In this document: positions 36,201 to 40,022 of the stretch, piece by piece
How positions within the stretch are numbered: position 1 is the stretch's first letter
Layout: each line of letters begins with the position of its first letter
DNA from: Theodoxus fluviatilis
Taxonomy: Eukaryota; Mollusca; Gastropoda; Cycloneritida; Neritidae
Direction of reading: 5' to 3'
Assembly (NCBI GenBank): GCA_034096865.1
Contig: JAWQFJ010005913.1
Coordinates: 1 to 64,000, forward strand
DNA: 64,000 nt
Notes under the pieces: model-generated
The model's input: the letters and a program-made list of their open reading frames with translations, nothing else
Told to the model about the DNA's origin: nothing
Databases searched by the model: none
Position numbers and translations under genes: made by a program

Positions 36201-38707
36201 AAGCACTATCGCTGATGTTTTATGGTTTGGGGATAATTTGCACTTTTCTCCGAGGTCACGTGACCAGGTTATTCGCAATCCGGGCTCAGAAAACACTTGA
36301 AGCGACGGGGTCTCGCGGATGACGCATACGGCTCGGAAGAGCTCGGCCCGTATTCACAACGGCGATTTATCTTTTTAACACTCGATTTATCCCCTAGCCC
36401 CGCGTTATCTTGATCGATTAGATAAGGTACGCTCGTCAGAGGATCATAGGTTGCGCTTTGCTATATATACTGGTTTCCAGCCAAGGGAGAGCGGAACAGG
36501 CAGTTGGAATCGTCTGAGTTTAGAGATAAATCGGAGTTAAAATAAATCGCCGATAAACTGCCCCCACCTAGAGACAATACCGTTGAATACGCCAGGAGTA
36601 CTGGCAAAACGAAAACAGTGTTGGAGCCAAACTCGGCAAACTCTGGGGTCCTGCCGATGAACTATGTAAGACTCTTAGACTGCAGATTTCATGGCAGCCA
36701 CTGGTCTGAAGATATAAACACGGCCACCAATATCGAACGAAGAAGACCACCTGTGACCACTTGACTGCACATGTAGTGTACACGTCTCACCTAAAATAGC
36801 AGTTTCAAGTTTATTCTAGTACTAATATTTGTACATTTGCTGGTATATGTATAATATGAATTCAGTGCATGCTGATGCAGCAAGTGTCTGATGCTTATCC
36901 AGCGCTGTGGTTGACTAATTAAAAAAAGGTATTCAGAGAAAAAAGTGAATTTTTTGGCACTTCTTTATTTTGCATTGTAGATCACATAGATAACAAGATC
37001 TAATCATTCTGAGCATTTTGACATAAAAAGCATTCCTCTAGCTTAATTACAAATGAAATTATGATTTTTTAAATAATTAATTATACCGGACAGCTCGATT
37101 TTGATGATTTTCACCATTTTGGGGGGCTTGCTGGCTGGGAACTGTGAGTTTCAAGATTCTAAAAAATTTTGACAGAATAGTATAGTATTTGTACAATGTG
37201 AAATAACCATCATTATTGCTGTCATTATGTACATTAGTGAGAGACAGAGCCTCAAACTTTACAAAAACAGTGATTTGTAGGCGGGAGGAAATCGGGCGAA
37301 TAAATAAAGTATTAAAAAATTCATAACTCCACTTATAATTATCCGATTTTGAAAAACTAAAATGTTCTGGGCTTTTGACTTTGAGTTCTAACAAATAAAC
37401 ACAAGTCTGAACTTGTTTTTAAAAATCATAAAATCACTTTGGAATACCTAGATCATGTATGACTTGTTAGGATTGCCTCTGGTCCCACAAGAGGATCATG
37501 TATGACGTGTTAGGATTGCCTCTGGTCCCACAAGAGGATCATGTATGACGTGTTAGGATTGCCTCTGGTCCCACAAGAGGATCATGTATGACTTGTTAGG
37601 ATTGCCTCTGGTCCCACAAGAGGATCATGTATGACGTGTTAGGATTGCCTCTGGTCCCACAAGAGGATCATGTATGACGTGTTAGGATTGCCTCTGGTCC
37701 CACAAGAGGATCAGGTATGACGTGTTAGGATTGCCTCTGGTCCCACAAGAGGATCAGGTATGACGTGTTAGGATTGCCTCTGGTCCCACAAGAGGATCAG
37801 GTATGACGTGTTAGGATTGCCTCTGGTCCCACAAGAGGACCACGTATGACGTGTTAGGATTGCCTCTGGGAAAGCCAACTCAGGGCTCAGCCTGACTTCA
37901 TCTGGACTTCATCAGGCACTGTGTCTATATTGACGTTTTAGAACTCACAGATGTGAGGCTCCCTGTGTATCCCTTCATGTCTATGTTGAGGCAGCTCTCT
38001 TATTTAGAAATTTACTCTTTGACCCTAAAAAGAAAAGAAGAAACATGTAAATTGTGCAATGGGTAACTATTTCCCCCTGAAACTAATTTCTGATGTGTAA
38101 TGAAACAGCTCAGCTGGTGTGTTAGGCAGAAATAATCATGTTTAGCCTCAACTTTGACATGCCCCGTTTGCTTTGGTGGGTATGAATTGAAGTGTAAATC
38201 TTCTGTGTTTGAGTATAGCATACCCTCCATTTGCAGGGATGCACTCACTCTGTGATTGGCTTTCAGACACGATCCTTCTCTCCAACTGCCACGGCCCTGC
38301 CCCACCTTCCAACAGAGCATTTTGCACCTGGAGCCGTTGCATCCAACGGTGCTGTGGAGGACAAAGATGCGCCGGTGACGCTGGATCCCAACTACCATCA
38401 AGTGAAGGACGGCATTGTGCCAGAGGTTGAGAGTGAGTATGACCCAAACTATGAGAGCGTGGAGGAAGCCAGGGCCCGAGGTCCCCCCACCTGGCGCCGA
38501 CCCCCCCATGTGTACGAGGAGATGCCGCTTCCTCAGGGCTCTCAGGCTTGGGCCCGGCGCTCTGGCAGCAGCCTGGGAGTAGGCCATGTGCGCAGCCGCT
38601 CCGATGAGGCGACAACAGTGAAGGAACGTGTGCTGCAGAGTCACACATATGAGGTCATCACAGATGTGAAAAACAGACATCGGAAATCTGATGGTGGAGG
38701 GAATTGA
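3037..38707 (+). CDS. PAG1/Cbp-like transmembrane adaptor, whole gene (8 coding exons)
   Basis: I joined eight exons: 3037-3209, 7355-7667, 10288-10890, 19256-19616, 21896-22032, 24986-25088, 30988-31142 and 38267-38707. Donor and acceptor phases (2,0,0,1,0,1,0) agree at every junction, and the total is 2286 nt (761 residues). The protein has a ~32-residue N-terminus, a transmembrane helix at about 33-52, Cys53 and Cys55 just inside, and a long acidic tail. The tail has about 27 Tyr-x-x-(V/I/L/M) motifs, one of them YEEM (the PI3K p85 type), and proline-rich patches. Vertebrate PAG1 shares the short ectodomain, one helix, membrane-proximal cysteines and multiple YxxV sites that recruit Csk after Src-family phosphorylation. 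Unlike PAG1, the C-terminus lacks a PDZ-binding TRL-type end. Orthology is inferred from architecture. The exon chain is strong evidence for a real gene, but the PAG1 name is less sure. Confidence 0.72.
4545..4720 (+). repeat. SINE-like dispersed repeat
   Basis: A tRNA-like start (CAGAACGCTTGCCCGCTGTCG) is followed by AGAGTTGCATCCTGGG and a CTTCACCCACATTGCCTCTC block. A diverged relative lies at about 21335-21545. Assignment to a tRNA-derived SINE is an inference from this shared layout. No target-site duplication was identified. Confidence 0.4.
6140..6240 (-). repeat. Dispersed repeat containing TGTCAACATG core
   Basis: Read on the minus strand, this segment matches stretches at about 45915-46045 and 50010-50105 on the plus strand, all with a core of GTGTCAACATG followed by AAAGGCAGT. 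It is adjacent to the CAGCCCCAA-type segment that also occurs near 1776, 3410 and 33455. Family is unknown. Confidence 0.4.
6292..6565 (+). mobile_element. AAGGTCA-rich TIR element, copy 1 (3' truncated)
   Basis: It starts with the same TTTTTGACTCACATGCGAAG end as copies 2 and 3, followed by the GTCCGTCCG tract and the CTATTAAGTCTATCAA block. It stops after about 270 bp, so the right end and most of the AAGGTCA sites are missing. It lies in intron 1 of the adaptor gene. Confidence 0.8.
6940..7330 (+). repeat. ACTACAGTACA-type imperfect minisatellite
   Basis: About 390 bp of interleaved CTACAGTACA, CTACACTACA and TGCAGTACA words form an imperfect short-period array. It ends with TTACATTACATTA runs about 25 bp upstream of the exon 2 acceptor, so it may affect the branch-point region. 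Confidence 0.9.
7355..7667 (+). CDS. Adaptor exon 2: first cytoplasmic segment
   Basis: The exon encodes residues 58-162 after the TM helix. The acceptor is TTTGCAG, and incoming phase 2 completes a Ser codon. A Ser-rich start leads to a proline-rich run (ELPSPPTSAPRPQ) that could bind SH3 domains, then to two SH2-type sites, YDHL and YDHI. The exon ends in Asn-Tyr-Tyr-Thr-Gln. Its donor reads CAG|GCAAGG, a match to the GC-AG intron consensus. Reading through hits a stop at 7692. Joining to exon 3 in phase 0 gives YTQV, another docking motif, which supports the GC donor. A conventional GT at about 7557 would drop YDHI and is disfavoured. Confidence 0.68.
7668..10287 (+). other. Intron 2 (GC-AG)
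   Basis: This 2.6-kb intron has a GC donor and a TTATCCAG acceptor. Most of it is the 27-bp minisatellite at 7876-9842. The remaining 9843-10287 shows nothing recognisable apart from the acceptor region. Confidence 0.55.
7876..9842 (+). repeat. 27-bp minisatellite, about 72 copies
   Basis: The unit begins GGTGGATCAGTGGAGTCAAT and is 27 bp long. That length is a multiple of three, so long stop-free frames exist on both strands. The largest is 684 codons of a 9-residue GGSVESMPM-type repeat (7870-9924). Variants fall into a few classes (AATGCC/TATACC, AATG/AAAG, GGTGG/AGTGG). About 20 consecutive units recur in the same order 837 bp (31 units) apart; the rare GAGGCAATG variant sits at 8698 and again at 9535. 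I treat it as intronic and non-coding because the frame does not connect to exon 2 or exon 3. Confidence 0.93.
10288..10890 (+). CDS. Adaptor exon 3: dense tyrosine-motif region
   Basis: The exon encodes residues 163-363. It is bounded by TTATCCAG and CAG|GTCTGT, phase 0 at both ends. It carries 17 of the Tyr-x-x-hydrophobic motifs: YDVV, YTLV, YSEV, YSQV, five of YAKV/YTKV, then YSKV, YAKV, YNKV, YCRV, YTGV and YSTV among others. The five consecutive octapeptides at 10426-10545 are a 24-nt in-frame tandem repeat. The tail here is rich in Asp, Lys and Ser. By analogy with PAG/Cbp, these tyrosines would be Src-family targets that dock SH2 proteins such as Csk. That role is inferred. The motif density and the acidic residue before many tyrosines are seen directly. 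Confidence 0.78.
10426..10545 (+). repeat. 24-nt coding tandem repeat (octapeptide x5)
   Basis: Five in-frame 24-nt units encode Gly-Tyr-(Ala/Thr)-Lys-Val-Lys-Asp-(Asp/Ser). Units alternate between GGCTA... with Asp-Asp and GGTTA... with Asp-Ser, which suggests a 48-nt duplication step. The repeat lies inside exon 3 and multiplies one SH2-type docking site. Confidence 0.9.
12615..12830 (+). repeat. Dispersed repeat (copy also at 31320-31435)
   Basis: The words AGATGCACACAGA, CAACTCCACTCC, GGTTAATTGC/GGTTAATCGC and GCCCTCACAG occur in the same order here and at about 31325-31435. An upstream part (CTGATCACTGGGC, CACTGGCA) occurs at 11715-11745 and at 31270-31305. Family and boundaries are unknown. 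Confidence 0.5.
12929..13769 (+). mobile_element. AAGGTCA-rich TIR element, copy 2
   Basis: This element is about 840 bp. Its outer parts contain the exact inverted repeat GACTCACATGC (12933-12943) and GCATGTGAGTC (13736-13746), and the right end is GGGCTTTGCCCTTCTTGTT. It has no coding capacity. The body is full of AAGGTCA/TGACCTT words, often doubled as TCAAGGTCAAGGTCA. It is nearly identical to copy 3 over its whole length. It is non-autonomous and of unassigned superfamily. A target-site duplication was not evident. Confidence 0.82.
14768..15466 (+). repeat. 12-bp minisatellite (TGTGCCAGCGTG)
   Basis: About 58 copies of a 12-bp unit, CCTGTGCCAGCG with C/T and A/G variants, occupy 700 bp. 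Occasional 10-11-bp units (CCTTGCCAGCG) shift the frame. All frames on both strands stay open for long runs, giving artefactual Cys-Gln or His-Arg-Thr repeat proteins. Confidence 0.93.
16325..16520 (+). repeat. CATCC-tailed dispersed repeat, copy 1
   Basis: It begins CCCCTGTGGGTTTGCAGTAA and contains ACTAGGGACATCGTGA and TTACATAGCCTACAAAGGCT. It ends in AAAACGCCATCCATCCATCC. Relatives lie at 46180-46315, 46320-46560 and 48020-48200. The tetranucleotide tail and 5' variability suit a SINE or a non-LTR 3' end. Confidence 0.7.
17865..18095 (-). pseudogene. hAT transposase C-terminal tail fragment
   Basis: A 76-codon acidic frame follows the dimerisation-type segment. It contains a Trp-Gly-Asp-Asp-Ser-Glu-Glu-Asp-Trp stretch and ends at a stop at 17865. 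I read it as the degraded C-terminal tail of the same transposase rather than a separate gene. Confidence 0.45.
18234..18608 (-). pseudogene. hAT transposase N-terminal zinc-finger fragment
   Basis: The frame starts at the ATG at 18608-18606 and runs 124 codons. A Lys/Glu-rich leader is followed by a Trp-Leu-Phe-Phe...Met-Phe-Cys-x-x-Cys segment and a Phe-His-x5-His segment, the layout of TTF/BED-like fingers of ZNF862/C17orf113-type hAT proteins. From about 18260 a different frame encodes Cys-Glu-Trp-Gly-Phe-Ser-Ala-Met-Lys-Gln-Val-Lys-Ser-Asp, and on to about 18095 Leu-Thr-Asp-Leu-Leu-Thr-Ile-Gln-Leu-Gln. Both parts are characteristic of the C-terminal dimerisation region. The DDE core between the two is deleted and the frame is broken, so this is a remnant. 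Confidence 0.7.
19256..19616 (+). CDS. Adaptor exon 4: Thr-rich and proline-rich segment
   Basis: The exon encodes residues 364-483. The acceptor is CTCTTTGCAG, phase 0, and the donor is GTGG|GTAAGT, phase 1. A basic start is followed by a Thr/Ser tract written mostly as ACC codons. A DDYAVV docking motif comes next, then an acidic Glu run and the proline-rich SQPPPLPPPV stretch, which suits SH3 binding. The Thr tract is microsatellite-like (CCACCA repeats), so it may vary in length between individuals. The first ~20 residues are the least certain, since an acceptor slightly downstream is possible. Confidence 0.65.
20399..20821 (-). pseudogene. piggyBac-like transposase N-terminal fragment
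   Basis: A 140-codon frame starts at 20821. It is acidic and Ser-rich at first, then reads Gly-Leu-Asp-Ala-Glu-Pro-Val-x-Tyr-Phe-Leu-Gln-Leu-Phe-Pro-Glu-Glu. This resembles the entry into the piggyBac DDE_Tnp_1_7 domain, where a Phe-rich Leu-Phe segment precedes an Ile-Val-x-Glu-Thr motif. The frame ends before any catalytic residues. Terminal repeats and TTAA sites were not convincingly found, so this is a fragment. Confidence 0.5.
21335..21545 (+). repeat. SINE-like dispersed repeat
   Basis: It begins GGTACAGCGCTTGACCTGC, a tRNA-like opening. It continues with AGATCCTAGAGTTGCATCTT and a TTGCTTCTCACTATTCAGGAG block that parallels the segment at 4545-4720. Divergence between the two is high. 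Confidence 0.4.
21896..22032 (+). CDS. Adaptor exon 5: YNKV, YELV and split YATV
   Basis: The exon encodes residues 484-529. The acceptor is CTCACGCAG, phase 1, and the donor is ACG|GTCAGT, phase 0. It holds Asn-Tyr-Asn-Lys-Val, Asn-Pro-Tyr-Glu-Leu-Val and the first part of Asn-Met-Tyr-Ala-Thr. Exon 6 starts with a Val codon, so splicing recreates YATV, very like the PAG1 LYATV site. The intron also begins with a Val codon, so unspliced read-through would hide the boundary. The phase match to exon 6 decided this donor. Confidence 0.72.
22033..24985 (+). other. Intron 5
   Basis: This is a GT-AG intron of about 2.95 kb. It is dominated by the 47-bp minisatellite at 23289-24652. Positions 22080-23280 and 24660-24985 show no recognisable feature beyond the acceptor TGTGTTGCAG. 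Confidence 0.6.
23289..24652 (+). repeat. 47-bp minisatellite, about 29 copies
   Basis: The unit contains CATTGACAGCTGTGTGGATA followed by CTCCAGTGCCGTCACTGGCC. The period is 47 bp (for example GACAG at 23304 and 23351). Copies are highly homogeneous. A double variant (CATTGGCCCAGGTAGT) recurs at about 23567 and 23709. Confidence 0.94.
24986..25088 (+). CDS. Adaptor exon 6: YEEI docking site
   Basis: The exon encodes residues 530-563. It is bounded by TGTGTTGCAG (phase 0) and ACAG|GTACTT (phase 1). It reads Val-Glu-Gly-Gly-Ser, a Gln/Ser-rich stretch, then Glu-Thr-Tyr-Glu-Glu-Ile. YEEI is the classic high-affinity ligand of Src-family SH2 domains, so this would be a candidate kinase docking site. 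It is too short to stand alone and is supported by both splice sites and phase continuity. Confidence 0.7.
25136..25998 (+). mobile_element. AAGGTCA-rich TIR element, copy 3
   Basis: This full-length copy is about 860 bp and nearly identical to copy 2. It has GACTCACATGC near the left end (25139), GCATGTGAGTC near the right, and the GGGCTTTGCCCTTCTTGTT terminus. By hand count it carries about 19 AAGGTCA or TGACCTT words. The GTCCGTCCG tract is longer than in copy 2. It sits close behind the exon 6 donor. Confidence 0.84.
26651..27500 (+). mobile_element. piggyBac-like remnant with inverted repeat
   Basis: It begins TTAACCCTCTGCGCGCC, that is, a TTAA target followed by a CCCT start as in piggyBac ends. 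A transposase N-terminus with an acidic Phe-Asp-Ser-Asp-Ser-Glu-Glu-Glu segment occurs twice in opposite orientations. Positions about 27385-27500 encode Val-Asp-Glu-Thr-Asn-Arg-Tyr-Ala, a piggyBac-domain-like motif. The catalytic region and right end are absent, apparently lost before the adjoining satellite. Confidence 0.65.
26886..27312. repeat. Inverted repeat, 174-bp arms, piggyBac N-terminal sequence
   Basis: The left arm, 26886-27059, starts GAAGTTACCGATCGAGG. It is matched by the reverse complement of 27139-27312, with few mismatches and no length change. The ~79-bp spacer would form the loop. Both arms encode the same acidic piggyBac N-terminal segment. Confidence 0.85.
27711..30940 (+). 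repeat. 22-bp satellite, about 147 copies (3.2 kb)
   Basis: The unit is GCTACAAAGCCAGACAGCAC plus TC. Since 22 is not a multiple of three, successive units rotate through all frames, which explains the long overlapping Lys/Gln/Ser-rich frames. Variants concentrate at AAAGCCAGA/AAAGTAGGA/AAAGCTAGA and at CACTCGC/CAGTCGC/CACGTGC/CACTTGC. The array ends about 47 bp before exon 7. Confidence 0.95.
30988..31142 (+). CDS. Adaptor exon 7: linker segment
   Basis: The exon encodes residues 564-615. The acceptor is GTCAGCAG, incoming phase 1, and the donor is GCAAG|GTGAAT, phase 0. It begins Leu-Gly-Phe-Gly-Ala-Ala-Ala-Pro-Val-Pro-Pro-Ser and continues as a His/Gln/Glu-rich stretch with no tyrosine motif. 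Phase agreement with exons 6 and 8 and the absence of stops support it. It is the least distinctive exon and the satellite lies immediately upstream. Skipping it would join phase 1 to phase 0 and break the frame, which also favours inclusion. Confidence 0.55.
31225..31435 (+). repeat. Dispersed repeat (relative of 12615-12830)
   Basis: It carries the block order CTGATCACCGGGC, CACTGGCATC, AAGATGCACACAGA, CAACTCCACTCC, GGTTAATTGC and GCCCTCACAG, shared with 11700-11760 and 12615-12740. Confidence 0.5.
31600..31660 (+). repeat. Poly-C / C-rich low-complexity tract
   Basis: A run of cytosines is broken by a few T and A bases, leading into CCACCCCCCTTCCCCCCC. It has no coding meaning. Confidence 0.9.
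32041..32716 (+). repeat. 52-bp minisatellite, 13 copies
   Basis: The unit starts AACCTAGTCCCCTGTATTAC, with a 52-bp period (AACCTAG at 32043 and 32095). Each unit contains the imperfect palindrome TGTATTACGAAATACA. Units differ mainly by CATGG/CATGC and GGCGAA/GGCAAA. Confidence 0.93.
33455..33530 (+). repeat. Dispersed CAGCCCCAA-type segment
   Basis: The order GATCTGCTCCACTAGCTCAG, GGCAGCCCCAAACAGC parallels segments near 1800, 3420 and 6110. Together they suggest a dispersed family with a GC-rich core. Confidence 0.4.
33664..34297 (-). pseudogene. Non-LTR retrotransposon reverse-transcriptase C-terminal remnant
   Basis: Minus-strand frames read Lys-Ile-Arg-Leu-Met-Arg-Ala-Leu-Val-Met-Ser-Ile-Phe-Leu-Tyr-Ala-Cys-Glu-Ser-Trp-Thr-Leu (ORF 34049-34297). 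After a frame change they read Gly-Arg-Arg-Arg-Gly-Arg-Gln-Arg-Lys-Arg-Trp-Glu-Asp-Asn (33678-33872). These are hallmark C-terminal stretches of invertebrate non-LTR reverse transcriptases. The minus-strand 3' end carries a short GTGAA tandem tail. It is 5' truncated and frameshifted. Confidence 0.8.
34676..35306 (+). repeat. 43-bp minisatellite, left part
   Basis: The unit starts GGATTGCCTCTGGTCCCACA and is 43 bp long, with about 15 copies. It is interrupted at 35306 by the TIR element and resumes at 37451. Confidence 0.94.
35307..37450. mobile_element. 2144-bp TIR element inserted in the 43-bp array
   Basis: Exact 13-bp terminal inverted repeats TAGGTATTCCAAA end the element. The 7-bp sequence GATCATG at 35300-35306 is repeated at 37451-37457 as a target duplication, and the array unit is restored if the element is removed. 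No transposase was recognised. Internal sequence is GC-rich near 35500-35600 and 35860-36360 and AT-rich elsewhere. TSD length would suit hAT- or P-like elements, but the superfamily is undecided. Confidence 0.85.
36345..36557 (-). mobile_element. GGCCCGTATTCAC-type MITE, copy 1 (one end truncated)
   Basis: It matches the 234-bp MITE at 44706-44939 in inverted orientation, including GGCCCGTATTCACAACGGCG at its left edge and the TATATATACTGGTTTCCAGC middle. It stops at GATAAA, so the second terminal repeat is lost. It is nested inside the 2144-bp element. Confidence 0.82.
37451..37870 (+). repeat. 43-bp minisatellite, right part
   Basis: About 10 copies of the same 43-bp unit continue after the inserted element. 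The target duplication GATCATG forms its first bases. A variant GATCAGGTATG is amplified in the last units. Confidence 0.94.
38267..38707 (+). CDS. Adaptor exon 8: C-terminal tail and stop
   Basis: The exon encodes residues 616-761, with a TGA stop at 38705-38707. The acceptor is GGCTTTCAG, phase 0. A second acceptor, CCATTTGCAG at 38236, is also phase 0 and would insert 10 residues. Motifs are NYHQV, EYDPNYESV, VYEEM (YxxM, the PI3K p85 SH2 type) and TYEVI near the end. A basic Arg/Lys-containing end finishes in Gly-Gly-Gly-Asn. Vertebrate PAG1 ends with a PDZ ligand, and I see none here. The acidic context before tyrosines and the spacing continue the pattern of exons 2-6. Confidence 0.75.
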   Translation, partial: TRSFSPTATALPHLPTEHFAPGAVASNGAVEDKDAPVTLDPNYHQVKDGIVPEVESEYDPNYESVEEARARGPPTWRRPPHVYEEMPLPQGSQAWARRSGSSLGVGHVRSRSDEATTVKERVLQSHTYEVITDVKNRHRKSDGGGN

Positions 38708-39704
38708 CGTCTTTTAAATGTGGTGTATGTGCTCACACAATCTGATGGAATTGCATTATCATCCATTTTGCTTGTGCTGCAAGAGTTGCAAGGTTGAACT
38801 GGGGTCTGTGGACAAGGCTGTTGTCTGAATGTACATGTGAAGCTGCTATTTGCTTTGCTCGAGTAAGAATAGTTCAGACTGTCAGTCAGTTAAACTTTTG
38901 CTATTGGTGGATATCTGCCTAATCACAAAGACATTCCATTCAAACACATTCACTTTGGCTTTTTCGTCAGAAACAGTTCACGAGGAAATTTGAAATTTTT
39001 CACACTGACAAGTGTGATTGTGTCTGCTTAGTGGATGTCTCAGTTACAGCTGAAAAGCAAAAACCCAAAGCTGAGTATGTGCATTCTCCCTTAAACTCTT
39101 TGACCTTGAAATCTAAAAGTTTGATGCTGTGGGTTTTTTTTGTGAAGGTCTGTGAAACAAACGCCATTTTGACCAGTAAGGACCATCTGCCTTCGGGACC
39201 AAAAAGCAGGTGGCCGCACAGAGAACGTCTGTACAGGGCAAGAAAAGAGCTCTTCATGGCACCTTGAAAAGTTGTAATAGAGATGAGTGCAGGGCGTGCA
39301 TGGGTTTTTGCTGTGCCCCTCGCTGTGCAGGTCCTAAGAGACATAAGGGCCAGGCAGGAAATGATGGGCAGGTCTGAAAGAAGCTGCCAAGCGCAGCAGA
39401 GGGAGCAGCACTGAGGGTATGGCAGACCAGGCACGAAGTGGAAAAGCCATGTGCCAGGCTCCCCATTCCTACCCTGGAGTCGCCCGAGTCCCTGCGTGGA
39501 AGGGGCAGACTGCATCAGGCAGGCTGCTCTACCCAGGGAGAAGTTCCCTTCCACCACACACGCTTCCTGGTGGCACTTCTGCTGCCTGGAGCTGCCCTGA
39601 AGACTACAAACATGGATTTCAGGTGATGAGGGGGCATCCTCTGGCTACCACCACGCGGAGAAGACTTTTGTTTTTGCATCAAGAATGCTGATGTTTCAGC
39701 ATAA

Positions 39705-39710
39705 AATAAA
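39705..39710 (+). promoter_or_regulatory. Candidate poly(A) signal (AATAAA)
   Basis: This AATAAA lies about 1 kb after the adaptor stop codon. It is the first canonical signal I noticed downstream. Use is not shown. Confidence 0.35.
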
Positions 39711-39885
39711 ATCACCCATACCTCGTCTTATAGTAAAGATTACTATCCCATCTGAAGCTCTCAATCTAATTTTGTAAACCACTTCAGGACAACGGCTCTT
39801 GGAGTTGGGGAGTTGTGTCTCTTTTTGGGGAAGTTGCAACAGAGCTATCATCACCACTGCTGTTGACCTTCTTTACTCTTACTGG

Positions 39886-40022
39886 GGCAGGGAAGGAAGG
39901 GGGTGGGGAAGGAAGGGATGGGGAAGGAAGGGGGTGGGGTAGGAAGGGATGGGGAAGGAAGGGGGTGGGGGAGGAAGGGGGTGGGGTAGGAATGGGGTGG
40001 GGTAGGAAGAGATGGGGAGATA
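39886..40022 (+). repeat. G-rich GGAAGGAAGGGGGTGGGG array
   Basis: Purine-rich units alternate GGAAGGAAGGG with ATGGGG or GGTGGGG at roughly 15-29-bp spacing. The run has G-quadruplex potential. Confidence 0.85.

Larger units (their letters stand above)
31143..38266 (+). other. Intron 7
   Basis: This is a GT-AG intron of about 7.1 kb. It contains a C-rich tract, a 52-bp array, a minus-strand reverse-transcriptase fragment, and a 43-bp array split by a 2.1-kb TIR element. Positions 32720-33360, 34300-34670 and 37875-38235 show nothing recognised. Confidence 0.6.
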
